From Cereibacter_A azotoformans (GTDB lineage Bacteria > Pseudomonadota > Alphaproteobacteria > Rhodobacterales > Rhodobacteraceae), in assembly GCF_003050905.1 (NCBI RefSeq), contig NZ_QAOT01000007.1: 64,000 bases of DNA; one strand, 5' to 3'. Below the pieces are notes generated by a model. That model was not told where the DNA came from. It did no database searches and saw nothing but the letters and a program-made list of their open reading frames with translations. Each line of letters opens with the position of its first letter. Position 1 is the stretch's first letter. Below, in pieces: positions 16,568-24,841 of this stretch. The position numbers and the translations under genes are program-made.

Positions 16568-17556
16568 GTGCCGTCACCGTTCCCCGTCCCCGTTTCCAGC
16601 TTTATGTTCTCGGGCCGCTGCTCGCCCTCTTCGTGCTGATCGCGCTGGGGGCCTGGCTTAACCCGAACTTCCTCAGCTACGGCAACATCACCAACGTGCT
16701 CGCGCGCTCGGCCTTCATCGGCATCATCGCGGTGGGCATGACCTTCGTCATCACCTCGGGGGGGATCGACCTTTCGGTGGGCTCGATGGCGGCCTTCATC
16801 GCGGGCCTCATGATCCTGTCGATGAACGCGCTTCTGCCCCACATGGGCGCAGGCGTCCCGGTCATTCTGATGGGGGTGCTGGTGGCGGCCTGCGCGGGGC
16901 TGCTCGCGGGCTGGCTCAACGGGTTTCTCATCGCCAAGGTCGGGATCGAGCCCTTCATCGTGACGCTGGGCACCATGGGCATCTACCGCTCGCTCGTCAC
17001 CTGGCTGGCCGACGGGGGCACGCTTTCGCTCGATTTCGGGCTGCGCGGCCTCTACCGGCCGGTCTATTATGGCGGGATCTTCGGCATAGCCTGGCCGATC
17101 ATCGTCTTTGCGATCGTCGCCATCCTGGGCGAGATCGTGATGCGCCAGACCGCCTTCGGCCGGCATGTGGCCGCCATCGGCGCCAACGAGCAGGTGGCGC
17201 GCTACTCGGCCGTCAAGGTGCCGCGGGTGCGGATTGCGACCTATGCGCTGCTGGGGCTGCTCGTGGGGCTCGCCACCATCATGTATGTGCCGCGGCTGGG
17301 CTCGGCCTCGGGCTCGACCGGCGTCCTGTGGGAGCTTGAGGCCATCGCCGCCGTCATCATCGGCGGCACGGTGCTCAAGGGCGGCTACGGCCGGGTCTGG
17401 GGCACGGTGGTGGGTGTCCTGATCCTCAGCCTGATCGACAATATCCTGAACCTCGCCTCGATCGTCAGCCCCTACCTGAACGGCACGATCCAGGGCGTCA
17501 TCGTGATCCTCGCTGTCGTGCTGCAGCGGGAGAAGAAGGCCGCCGACGCGCGGTAG
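16564..17556 (+). CDS. Sugar ABC transporter permease (RbsC type)
   Basis: 330 residues and about eight to ten membrane helices in the cytoplasmic membrane. The family signature stretch FVITSGGIDLSVGSMAAF near residue 65 and the cytoplasmic loop GANEQVARYSAVKVPRVRI near residue 208, which contacts the ATPase, mark it as a CUT2 permease. It is a single permease, presumably homodimeric. The start overlaps the ATPase stop (ATGA). Confidence 0.94.
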   Translation: MSAVTVPRPRFQLYVLGPLLALFVLIALGAWLNPNFLSYGNITNVLARSAFIGIIAVGMTFVITSGGIDLSVGSMAAFIAGLMILSMNALLPHMGAGVPVILMGVLVAACAGLLAGWLNGFLIAKVGIEPFIVTLGTMGIYRSLVTWLADGGTLSLDFGLRGLYRPVYYGGIFGIAWPIIVFAIVAILGEIVMRQTAFGRHVAAIGANEQVARYSAVKVPRVRIATYALLGLLVGLATIMYVPRLGSASGSTGVLWELEAIAAVIIGGTVLKGGYGRVWGTVVGVLILSLIDNILNLASIVSPYLNGTIQGVIVILAVVLQREKKAADAR

Positions 17557-17574
17557 ATCCTTGGGAGGTATGTG

Positions 17575-18534
17575 ATGAAACGGAGACAATTTCTGACGAG
17601 TGCCGCCGTGGCCGGGGTGGCGGCGGGTGCCGGCGCACCCGCACTGGCGCAGGAGAAGGTCGGCACCATCGGGATCGCCATCCCGTCGGCGACGCACGGC
17701 TTCATGGGCGGGCTGAACTTCCACGCGCAGGACACGATCAAGCGCCTGCAAGAGGTCTATCCGCAGCTCGACTTCGTGCTGGCGACGGCCGGAAACGCGG
17801 GCAAGATGGTCAATGACATCGAGGACATGGTGGCGACGCGCAACATCAGCGCCCTCGTCGTCCTCCCGTTCGAGAGCGAGCCCCTGACCTCGCCCGTGCA
17901 GGCGGTGAAGGAGGCGGGCATCTGGGTAACGGTCGTGGACCGCGGCCTCTCGGTCGAGGGGATCGAGGATCTCTATGTGGCCGGCGACAATCCCGGCTTC
18001 GGGCGCGTGGCGGGCGAGTATTTCGCGCAGAACCTCGGATCCGGCAAGAAGATCGTCGTCCTGCGCGGCATCCCCACCACGCTCGACAACGAGCGGGTCG
18101 AGGCCTTCACCGCGGCCATCGAAGGGTCGGGGATCGAGGTGCTCGACATGCAGCACGGCAACTGGAACCGCGACGACGCCTTCAACGTGATGCAGGATTT
18201 CCTGTCCAAGTATTCCCAGATCGATGCGGTGTGGGCCGCCGACGACGACATGGCGATCGGCGCGATGGAGGCCATCGCGCAGGCCGGCCGCACCGAGGAG
18301 ATGTGGGTCATGGGCGGCGCCGGCATGAAGGAGATCATCCGGCGCATCGCCGACGGCGATCCGCAGCTTCCGGCGAACGTCACCTACCCGCCGGCGCAGA
18401 TCTCGACCGCCATCGAGCTGACGGCGCTGAAGCTCGTCTCCTCGACGCCGGTTTCGGGGCGCTTCATCATCGGCTCGCAGCTCGTCACGCCCGAGAATGC
18501 CGAGCAGTTCTACTTCCCCGACAGCCCCTTCTGA
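17575..18534 (+). CDS. Sugar ABC transporter periplasmic substrate-binding protein
   Basis: 319 residues. The N-terminus MKRRQFLTSAAVAGVAAGAG is a twin-arginine signal peptide (RRQFL) with a cleavage site after APALAQ. The mature part is a Peripla_BP_4 sugar-binding fold (IGIAIPSATHGFMGG; VWAADDDMAIGAMEAI). The ATG at 17575 has GGGAGG seven bases upstream; a GTG at 17572 is the alternative. Last gene of the operon, followed by a strong hairpin. The ligand is unknown; a Tat-exported sugar receptor is less common than a Sec one. Confidence 0.9.
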   Translation: MKRRQFLTSAAVAGVAAGAGAPALAQEKVGTIGIAIPSATHGFMGGLNFHAQDTIKRLQEVYPQLDFVLATAGNAGKMVNDIEDMVATRNISALVVLPFESEPLTSPVQAVKEAGIWVTVVDRGLSVEGIEDLYVAGDNPGFGRVAGEYFAQNLGSGKKIVVLRGIPTTLDNERVEAFTAAIEGSGIEVLDMQHGNWNRDDAFNVMQDFLSKYSQIDAVWAADDDMAIGAMEAIAQAGRTEEMWVMGGAGMKEIIRRIADGDPQLPANVTYPPAQISTAIELTALKLVSSTPVSGRFIIGSQLVTPENAEQFYFPDSPF

Positions 18535-18541
18535 ACAAGGT

Positions 18542-18569
18542 GGAGCGCGGCACCCCCATGCCGCGCTCC
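18542..18569. terminator. Bidirectional hairpin terminator between convergent genes
   Basis: Perfect 11-bp inverted repeat (GGAGCGCGGCA and its complement) with a 6-base loop, 7 bp after the sugar-binding protein stop and 7 bp before the end of the convergent cupredoxin gene. There is no long T-run on either side. Confidence 0.75.
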
Positions 18570-18576
18570 GGCCGCC

Positions 18577-19011
18577 CTACTGGGCGACCTGGGCGAGCAG
18601 CGGCTCGAACCGCTTCTTCGCCGTTCCCTTCATCGGCACCCCCGCAACCTCCTCGTGGTTGACCGGCGCGCCCACCTGGATCAGCGCCACCATCCCCATC
18701 GAAAAGTGCGGGGCGCATTTGACGCCGTAGAGCCCTTCGTCCGTCAGCGTCACCGAGACGTCCTTGCCCATCTTGCCCTTGAAGGCCTCGGCCCCCTCGG
18801 GAAGCATGCCCTTGATCGTCTCGGCGTTGTGGCCCTTGTCGGTGGCCTTGAAGAGGATCGTGTCTCCGGGCTGGGCCACGACGAAGGCGGGCTCGAACAC
18901 CATGGCGCCGTCGGCGCCCTTGTTGAGCATGATGACCTCGTGCGTGGCGGCCTGCGCCGCGGTGCCGAGAACAAGCATGAGCGTGGCCGCGGCCGTTATC
19001 TTCTTGAGCAT
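18577..19011 (-). CDS. Pseudoazurin-type blue copper protein
   Basis: Periplasmic type 1 copper electron carrier, usually feeding nitrite or nitrous oxide reductase. 144 residues. The signal peptide ends near AAQAA. The copper ligands are the His in DKGHNAET, then Cys, His and Met in GLYGVKCAPHFSMGM. Length and the LNKGADGAMVFEPAF start of the mature protein match pseudoazurins. ATG at 19011 follows a good AAGGAA ribosome-binding site. No nir or nos gene is visible nearby, so its partner is elsewhere or different. Confidence 0.92.
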   Translation of the reverse strand: MLKKITAAATLMLVLGTAAQAATHEVIMLNKGADGAMVFEPAFVVAQPGDTILFKATDKGHNAETIKGMLPEGAEAFKGKMGKDVSVTLTDEGLYGVKCAPHFSMGMVALIQVGAPVNHEEVAGVPMKGTAKKRFEPLLAQVAQ

Positions 19012-19149
19012 CTGGCTTTCCTTGCAACTGATGCCCTTCGGATAGCAGGCGCGGTTCCTGCCCTTGTTGTGCTGCCGCAAGCTCGGATTGCGAATCATGC
19101 CTGCCGCTTCACCGGGCAGCGCGTGGACGTTCGGGGGCCCGCCTGCGCA

Positions 19150-19160
19150 TGCAAACGATT
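19150..19160. promoter_or_regulatory. Third copy of the TGCAAACGATT operator half-site
   Basis: An exact 11-base copy of the O2 half-site (12797-12807) lies in the 276-bp gap between the divergent cupredoxin and phasin-like genes, 139 bp upstream of the cupredoxin start. It sits in a near-palindromic GCAAACGATTGC. Whether the same LacI-type regulator uses it is unknown. I see no other clear feature in this gap. Confidence 0.4.
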
Positions 19161-19287
19161 GCTCATGCCGCGCCTGCGCAGCATCCCGCTTCCCACGCCA
19201 AATTTCATTGACGCATTGTGCAAGAGTCCCCACCGTCGCGCCATGCGTCCAAAGTCGCAGAAGTTACGACCGATCTGGAGGATGAAC

Positions 19288-19692
19288 ATGACCAAACCGG
19301 CCGAGACGTCCCGCACCATCTACGACACGATGACCGAGCTTTTCTCGAGCATGTCCGCCGCGCCCATGGGGGCGATCATGGCCAAACGTGCGCTCGACAT
19401 GCAGCAGGGCATCGCTGGCGAAATGAACCAGGCCGCGCACGATTGGCTCGACCGCCGTCAGGCCGCGGTCTCGAGCCTCGTCGGCACGGCGCACAAGGTG
19501 ATGGACAAGGGCTTCTCCGACACGGCGACCTTCAGTTCGATGCAGGAATGGTATGGCGGCATGGTCGAGCGTCTCGCCGCCGACATGAAGAGCCCCTATG
19601 ACCTCATGCTGGCCTGCAGCGCACATGTCGTTCCAGCCACGACCAGGAAGCCGGCCGAAAAGCCCGCATCGACGATCCGGCGCGCCGCCTGA
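19288..19692 (+). CDS. Phasin-like small helical protein
   Basis: 134 residues, predicted almost wholly helical and amphipathic (TIYDTMTELFSSMSAAPMGA, then FSSMQEWYGGMVERLAADM). Composition and pattern resemble phasin-family granule-associated proteins, but similarity is weak and a general helical protein is possible. The ATG at 19288 is chosen because GGAG lies seven bases upstream; the ATG at 19282 is too close to it. The gene is monocistronic, ending in a perfect 9-bp hairpin. Confidence 0.6.
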   Translation: MTKPAETSRTIYDTMTELFSSMSAAPMGAIMAKRALDMQQGIAGEMNQAAHDWLDRRQAAVSSLVGTAHKVMDKGFSDTATFSSMQEWYGGMVERLAADMKSPYDLMLACSAHVVPATTRKPAEKPASTIRRAA

Positions 19693-20018
19693 GGCGTCCC
19701 TCGACCGGATGCCGGAGCGCTTCGGCATCCGTCACGGTCGGCGCCGTGATCCTTCATCGGCGCCTCCACGCCGACTTCCTGTCCGGCGAACGATTGTCCC
19801 TGTCGCCGATCGGTCGGCGGATCCTGCGCGCACGTCCACCCGGTGCGCCTGAGGCTGACGTGCAACAGATTCCCGTTCGCGATCCGACATATATTCAAAA
19901 GTATATGTTTTCATACCTCAAAGAGATTGTCCGTCCGTCCAGACCTTAGGTATGGTGAGAAAAATTGGCCACAGAGCCGGCTTTCCTCGCTGGCTTGGGA
20001 AGGCCGGGGATGGTCGGA
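19693..20018. other. Gene-free interval with hairpin and AT-rich inverted repeat
   Basis: 326 bp between the phasin-like and H-NS-type genes. The left part holds the hairpin at 19706-19731. The right part (about 19880-19960) is much more AT-rich than the window and contains ACATATA-N8-TATATGT (19887-19908). It probably carries the promoter of the H-NS-type gene. I found no convincing open reading frame. Confidence 0.6.
19706..19731. terminator. Hairpin downstream of the phasin-like gene
   Basis: Perfect 9-bp stem CGGATGCCG/CGGCATCCG with an 8-base loop, beginning 13 bp after the stop codon. No T-run follows, so it may act as a 3'-end stabiliser rather than a classical terminator. Confidence 0.6.
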
Positions 20019-20297
20019 ATGAAGTTGAACATTGAGCGGTTGACTCGGGACGAACTTATAGACCTCTACGGTCGGATTTCCGCGGCACTGGATGCCTGCG
20101 AAAGCCGTCAAATCGCCAGAAAGGCGAAAGAAGAGGCCGCAAGGATCAAGGGCGAGGCAGGAGAGAGCGGAAAGAGGGTGAGTTACTTCAACCCCACCAA
20201 CCGCTCCGTTTCATGGAACGGGCGCGGGCGCTGCCCGCACTGGTTCAAGGTCGCCATGGCGCAGGGCCGCACGCCGGAAGAACTGGCGGCGCTCTGA
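20019..20297 (+). CDS. Small H-NS-family nucleoid protein
   Basis: 92 residues. The N-terminal half is a charged helical oligomerisation segment (LTRDELIDLYGRISAALDA; ARKAKEEAARIKGEAG). The C-terminal half has the H-NS DNA-binding motif SWNGRGRCPHWFKVAMAQG, with the R-G-R-type minor-groove loop, and ends EELAAL as in Rhodobacter HvrA/Spb-type proteins. It probably silences or modulates AT-rich promoters. ATG at 20019 is preferred; ATG at 20010 adds three residues. It ends just before a long bidirectional hairpin. Confidence 0.88.
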   Translation: MKLNIERLTRDELIDLYGRISAALDACESRQIARKAKEEAARIKGEAGESGKRVSYFNPTNRSVSWNGRGRCPHWFKVAMAQGRTPEELAAL

Positions 20298-20334
20298 GCA
20301 ACGGCGCCCTCGGATAATTCTCGTTTTCGCTCCC

Positions 20335-20374
20335 CGGTTCCCGGAGCCCGCCATCCGGCGGGCGCCGGGAACCG
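20335..20374. terminator. Long nested hairpin between convergent H-NS and NMO genes
   Basis: Outer 10-bp stem CGGTTCCCGG/CCGGGAACCG encloses an inner 6-bp stem CCCGCC/GGCGGG with a 4-base loop. It lies between the H-NS-type stop (20297) and the NMO stop (20384), so it can terminate from both sides. Confidence 0.75.
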
Positions 20375-20383
20375 AGGCCGGCG

Positions 20384-21325
20384 TCAGAGCCAACCCTCGG
20401 TGCGGGCCTCCGCTGCGCAGGCGGCGACCGCCGCTTGATACTCATCAATGAGCCGGCGGCAGAGATCGCCCGCCCCGGGAATGTCGCCGATGCCGCCGAC
20501 GCCCTGCCCCGCCGACCACACGTCCCGCCAGACCTTGGCCTCGGACTCCATGTCGAGATGCGGAGATGCGCCCCCCTCGGGATCGATGCCCGCGGTGGCC
20601 AGGCTCTGGCGCAGGAAGCTGGCCGGGATACCGCTGACCTTCGGCGTATAGACGATGTCGGCGGCCGTGCTGTCGGCCACCATCCGCTTCTGCGCCTCGG
20701 GCACCATCGCTTCCTCGGTCGCCAGGAAGCGGGTCCCGAGATAGGCCAGATCCGCCCCCATCATGCGGGCCGCCGCGACTTCATGGCCCCGGTTCATGGC
20801 GCCCGACAGGATGACGGTGCCCGCAAAGAAGGACCGGATCTCCGAGACCAGCGCGAAGGGGCTGAGGGTGCCGGCGTGCCCCCCCGCCCCCGCCGCCACC
20901 GCGATGATCCCGTCCACCCCCGCTTCGGCCGCCTTGCGCGCGTGCCGTGCATTCACGACATCGTGGAACACCAGCCCGCCATAGCCATGAACCGCCGCCA
21001 CCAGTTCGGGCACCGCGCCGAGCGAGGTGATGATCAGCGGCACCCTTTCCTCGATGCAGATGGCGAGGTCGGCCTCGAGGCGCGGGTTCGACTTGTGGAC
21101 GATGAGATTGACGCCGAAGGGCGCGGCATCGGGCGCCAGACGGCCGCGGATCGCCCTGATCCATTCGCGGAACCCGTCACTCGTGCGCTGGTTCAGCGCG
21201 GGGAAGGTGCCCAGGAGGCCCGCGTTGCAGGTCTCCACCACGAGGTCCGGGCCCGAGGTCAGGAACATGGGTGCGGCGATCACGGGCGCCTTGAGGCGGC
21301 CCTTCAGGGCCTCGGGTATGGGCAT
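20384..21325 (-). CDS. Nitronate monooxygenase-family (NPD-like) flavoprotein
   Basis: FMN-dependent TIM-barrel enzyme oxidising alkyl nitronates or related compounds. 313 residues. PVIAAPMFLTSGPDLV at the N-terminus, the FMN region GVDGIIAVAAGAGGHAGTLS near residue 150, and VILSGAMNRGHEVAAARMMG with GTRFLATEE near residue 215 are family hallmarks. Some members are enoyl-reductase-like or of unknown activity, so the substrate is not fixed. The start MPIPEAL at 21325 follows a GGAGGAGA ribosome-binding site. Confidence 0.88.
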   Translation of the reverse strand: MPIPEALKGRLKAPVIAAPMFLTSGPDLVVETCNAGLLGTFPALNQRTSDGFREWIRAIRGRLAPDAAPFGVNLIVHKSNPRLEADLAICIEERVPLIITSLGAVPELVAAVHGYGGLVFHDVVNARHARKAAEAGVDGIIAVAAGAGGHAGTLSPFALVSEIRSFFAGTVILSGAMNRGHEVAAARMMGADLAYLGTRFLATEEAMVPEAQKRMVADSTAADIVYTPKVSGIPASFLRQSLATAGIDPEGGASPHLDMESEAKVWRDVWSAGQGVGGIGDIPGAGDLCRRLIDEYQAAVAACAAEARTEGWL

Positions 21326-21394
21326 GGTCTCCTCCTCACGATTGGGCCGAGGTGACACCCGCTTGCCCGCGTGGGTCAACCGTTCCGCTGCGTC

Positions 21395-23218
21395 CTAGAG
21401 CGGCAGGATCAGCGGAACGAGGGTGACGCTGACGACGAGGCAGAAGAGCGTCAGCGGCACGCCCACCTTGACGAAATCCACGAAGCGGTAGTTGCCCGGC
21501 CCCACCACCAGCATGTTCACCGGCGAGGCGACCGGCGTCATGAAGGCGGCCGAAGCCCCCAGCGCCACGATCATGGCGAAGGCCTGGGGCGAGGAGTCGA
21601 GCCGCTCGGCCAGCGCCACGGCCACGGGCGCCATCAGCACCGCCGTGGCCGTGTTCGAGATGAAGAGACCGAGCACCGCCGTCACGCAGAAGAGCGCGCC
21701 GAGGATCATCCGCGGCCCGGCATCGCCCAGAAGGCCGATCAGCGCCTCGGCCGCCAGATCGACGCCTCCCGTCCGTTGGAGCGCGATGGAAAAGGGCAGC
21801 ATCCCCACGATCAGAACCAGCGTGTCCCAGCGGATCGAGCCGAGGGCCGAGCGCATGTCGATGCAGCGGAAGAGACCGAGCAGAAGGCAGCCCACCAGCG
21901 CCGCCTGCACGTTGGAGACGAGGCCCGAGATCATCAGCCCGACCACCAGCGCCAGCACGGCGAGCGCCGCCGGCGCGCGGCGCCGTTCGGGCGCAACATC
22001 GTCGGCCTCGCCGGGCAGGTCGAGCAGGATCATCTCGCGCTGCCGCCCCGAGAGTCGCCGGATCGCCCGCCAGGGGCCGACGACCAGCAGCGTGTCGCCT
22101 CCCCGCAGCTTCTCGTCCGCAACGGGTGTGGTCAGAGGGTGCGCGCCGTGCTTCAGCGCCACCACGGCGAGGTTGTGGACCGACCGGAAGCGCAGATCGA
22201 CGACGCTCTGGCCGACGAGGGGCGAGGTTGCCGGGATCATCACCTCGGCCATGCCGATGTCGGACACACGGTCGGCGAAATAATCTCCGGTCGGCGGCAG
22301 CTCCTCGAGCTGCCAGCGCGAGCAGAGCGCCGCCAGATCAACCTCCGACCGCGCCGCATCCAGCAGCAGGATGTCCCCCGGCCGGAGCCGGGTCGAGGCC
22401 GTCGGATGGACCAGCTCGGCCCCGAAGAGGCCGCGCCGCTCGATGGCGAGGATGGTCATGCCCTGGCTGGACAGCAGGCCCGTGTCCGAGACGGGACGGC
22501 CCGCGAGCAGGGAGGCAGGGCCAAGCCGCAGCCGCGCCTCATGTCCGGCAAGTCCATATTCCGACACCCAGTCCCCCAGATGCCGCCGTTCGGCCGGGGC
22601 CGCGCCGTCCGCCGAACCGAGAAACCGGCGGGCCACCAGCATCCAGAGGATCGCCACCAGAAGGATCGGCAGACCGAAGGGCGTGAAGGCGAAGAACGAG
22701 AAGCCTTCGTGCCCGCTCCGAACCAGCTCGCCATGCAGGACGAGGTTCGGGGGCGTCGCCACCAGCGTCGTCATGCCCGCCGTCAGCGCCGACACCGAGA
22801 GCGGCATCATCAGGCGGCCGACGGGTATGCCCGAGTCCCGCGCGATGCGCAGGACCACCGGAACGAAGATGGCGACCACGCCGGTCGAGCTCATGATCGC
22901 CGACAGGGCCGCCACGGACAGCATCAGGAACACGATCAGCCGAGTCTCGCTGCCGGCGGCGCGGGCGATCACCCAGTCGCCGAGCCCCTTGGTGACCCCT
23001 GTCCGCACCAGCGCCTCGCCGATGACGAAGAGCGCGCCGATCAGGATCACGTTGGGATCGGCAAAGCCCGAAAGCGACTCCTGGAGCGTGATCGCTCCGG
23101 TGAAGGGCAGGGCAACCATCATGATGACCGCCACGGCATCCATGCGCGGGCGGTTCATGGCGAACATCACGACAGCGGCACAGAGCAGGGCGAGAACAAG
23201 CGCAAGCTCGAGCGTCAC
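21395..23218 (-). CDS. SLC13/DASS-type sodium-coupled anion transporter with central TrkA-C domains
   Basis: 607-residue membrane protein. N-terminal helices 1-185 include the conserved MSSTGVVAIFVPVVLRIAR and VATPPNLVLHG. A soluble central part (about 200-390) contains two RCK_C/TrkA-C-like modules (LGPASLLAGRPVSDTGL; IPATSPLVGQSVVDLRFRS), and C-terminal helices end with FMTPVASPVNMLVVGPGNYR. Relatives carry sulfate, dicarboxylates or other anions; the substrate is open. It begins with GTG at 23218, preceded by AAGGAGA. It appears monocistronic. Confidence 0.88.
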   Translation of the reverse strand: MTLELALVLALLCAAVVMFAMNRPRMDAVAVIMMVALPFTGAITLQESLSGFADPNVILIGALFVIGEALVRTGVTKGLGDWVIARAAGSETRLIVFLMLSVAALSAIMSSTGVVAIFVPVVLRIARDSGIPVGRLMMPLSVSALTAGMTTLVATPPNLVLHGELVRSGHEGFSFFAFTPFGLPILLVAILWMLVARRFLGSADGAAPAERRHLGDWVSEYGLAGHEARLRLGPASLLAGRPVSDTGLLSSQGMTILAIERRGLFGAELVHPTASTRLRPGDILLLDAARSEVDLAALCSRWQLEELPPTGDYFADRVSDIGMAEVMIPATSPLVGQSVVDLRFRSVHNLAVVALKHGAHPLTTPVADEKLRGGDTLLVVGPWRAIRRLSGRQREMILLDLPGEADDVAPERRRAPAALAVLALVVGLMISGLVSNVQAALVGCLLLGLFRCIDMRSALGSIRWDTLVLIVGMLPFSIALQRTGGVDLAAEALIGLLGDAGPRMILGALFCVTAVLGLFISNTATAVLMAPVAVALAERLDSSPQAFAMIVALGASAAFMTPVASPVNMLVVGPGNYRFVDFVKVGVPLTLFCLVVSVTLVPLILPL

Positions 23219-23340
23219 TGCAAGTCTCCTTCCGGGGTCGGAGACTGCCGGGAGGGCGGCCGCTTGTCCAGCCGCCTTCCCGCAACGTCAAGGCCACTGG
23301 CCGCGCGAGAGGCGCAGCGCAGACGCCGGGCGGGCCGTTG

Positions 23341-23526
23341 TCAGCGGATGACCGCGCCTCCGACACCACCGACCACGGCGCCGGTGATCGGGTCGTCGGC
23401 AAGCACCTGGCCGGCCACCGCACCGCCGAGGGCGCCGGTCGCGACGCGCTGGGTCCGGGTCTCGCCGCAGGCGGCAATCACGAGGCTCGCCGCGAGGGCG
23501 GGCAGCAGGAACTTCGGAATGGTCAT
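23341..23526 (-). CDS. Small glycine-zipper lipoprotein
   Basis: 61 residues. A short N-terminus and hydrophobic segment end in LVIAACGE, a lipobox with the acylated Cys at about residue 19. The mature part is a glycine-zipper hairpin (VATGALGGAVAGQVLADDP then ITGAVVGGVGGAVIR), as in small SmpA/YMGG-like envelope proteins. It is probably an outer-membrane-attached structural or stress peptide. ATG at 23526 gives a correct lipoprotein signal; the longer in-frame start does not. Confidence 0.82.
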   Translation of the reverse strand: MTIPKFLLPALAASLVIAACGETRTQRVATGALGGAVAGQVLADDPITGAVVGGVGGAVIR

Positions 23527-23650
23527 GGGGATCCTCCGTGTCGGGTCCGGGCGGTGGTGCCCGCCCGGAACATTACGCAGAGGAATGCGCGCCGTGACAG
23601 GAACGTTCCCCGCCGCCACCGATATGAGCGGACAACCGCGAATCCGGTCG

Positions 23651-24841
23651 TCAGGCCAGCGCGCTGCGGGCGGCGAAATGGGCGATCTCGCCGCGGTGGA
23701 GGGCGCGCAGGATCACCTCTTCCTCGTCCGTTGCGATGACGGCTGCGGCCACCCGGCTGCCGGGGGCCGAGATCACCCCCTCGCCCGCAAGGTTCGCGGC
23801 CGGATCGGGGACGAGCCCCAGCCAGCCGAGCCCCGCCATCACCCGCGCCCGGATCTCGGGCGCGTGCTGGCCGATGCCGGCCGTGAAGACCAGCGCGTCG
23901 ATCCCGCCCATGCCGGCCGCCAGCGCGCCGATCTGGCGCAGGATGAAGCGCACGAACAGCTCCACCGCCTCCGCGGCCTCGGGCCGGTCGCTCTGCAGCA
24001 GGTCGCGCATGTCGGGGCTGATCCCCGAGACGCCCAGAAGCCCGCTCTTGCGGCCGAGGATCGCCTCGATCTCGGGACCCGTCAGGCCCTGCCGCAGGAA
24101 GTGGAGGATCACGCCGGGGTCGAGTTGCCCGCAGCGCGTGCCCATCATCAGCCCGTCGAGCGCGCTGAAGCCCATCGTGGTATCGACGCTGCGCAGGTTC
24201 TCCATCGCGCAGAGGCTGGCGCCGCTGCCCAGATGCGCCACGATCACCTTGCCCCGTCCGGCCTCGCCCAGAACCTCGGGCAGGCGCGTCGCGATGTAAT
24301 CGTAGGAGAGCCCGTGAAAGCCGTAGCGCAGGATGCCTTCCTCGGCCATGGCGCGGGGCAGGGCGTAGAGCCGGGCGAGGCGGGGCCGGTCGTGGTGGAA
24401 GGCCGTGTCGAAGCAGGCGATCTGCGGCACCCCCGGCCAGCGCGCCTCGACCGCGCGAATGCCTGCGAGGTTGAAGGGCTGGTGGCTGGGGGCCAGCGGC
24501 GAAAAGCTCTCGAGCCGCTCGATCACCTCGGGCGTCAGCAGCACCGGCGCGTTGTAATCCGGGCCGCCATGCACGACGCGGTGGCCGGCGGCGTGCAGGT
24601 CGAGCGGTCCGAGCCGCCCCTCCAGCAGGCCCAGCAGCCACAGCGTCAGCTCCTTCGCATCCCGCGCATCGGCCGGCGCGCGCAGCTCGAGCGTGCCGTC
24701 GGGCAGGCTGGCCTTCAGCCGCGGAGCAAGGCCGATCCCTTCGACCAGACCGCGCACGAGAGGGGTGGCGTCCTCCACGCCGAACAGTCCGAACTTGACT
24801 GTGGAAGAGCCGATGTTCAGGACCAGCCAGACGGGTTTCAT
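23651..24841 (-). CDS. ackA: Acetate kinase
   Basis: Interconverts acetyl-phosphate plus ADP with acetate plus ATP. 396 residues, normal length. Motifs are LNIGSSTVKFGLF (residues 8-20), GHRVVHGG, CFDTAFHHDRP, YGFHGLSY, VAHLGSGASLCAMENLRS, TTMGFSALDGLMMGTRCG and VFTAGIGQHAPEIR, covering the ASKHA phosphate and adenosine loops. The start overlaps the stop of the MaoC-Pta fusion gene upstream (ATGA), so it is the last gene of the phaC-fabI-pta-ackA operon. Propionate or butyrate kinase activity is also possible given the neighbours. Confidence 0.95.
   Translation of the reverse strand: MKPVWLVLNIGSSTVKFGLFGVEDATPLVRGLVEGIGLAPRLKASLPDGTLELRAPADARDAKELTLWLLGLLEGRLGPLDLHAAGHRVVHGGPDYNAPVLLTPEVIERLESFSPLAPSHQPFNLAGIRAVEARWPGVPQIACFDTAFHHDRPRLARLYALPRAMAEEGILRYGFHGLSYDYIATRLPEVLGEAGRGKVIVAHLGSGASLCAMENLRSVDTTMGFSALDGLMMGTRCGQLDPGVILHFLRQGLTGPEIEAILGRKSGLLGVSGISPDMRDLLQSDRPEAAEAVELFVRFILRQIGALAAGMGGIDALVFTAGIGQHAPEIRARVMAGLGWLGLVPDPAANLAGEGVISAPGSRVAAAVIATDEEEVILRALHRGEIAHFAARSALA

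Noticed and set aside
20435..20448. Perfect FNR-type box TTGAT-N4-ATCAA
   Set aside because: It lies inside the 3' end of the nitronate-monooxygenase-like gene with no promoter-positioned start codon nearby, so it is probably chance.
23567..23610. EcfG-like promoter upstream of the glycine-zipper lipoprotein
   Set aside because: On the minus strand GGAAC is followed at spacer 17 by CATT rather than CGTT; one mismatch in the critical element makes it too weak to call.
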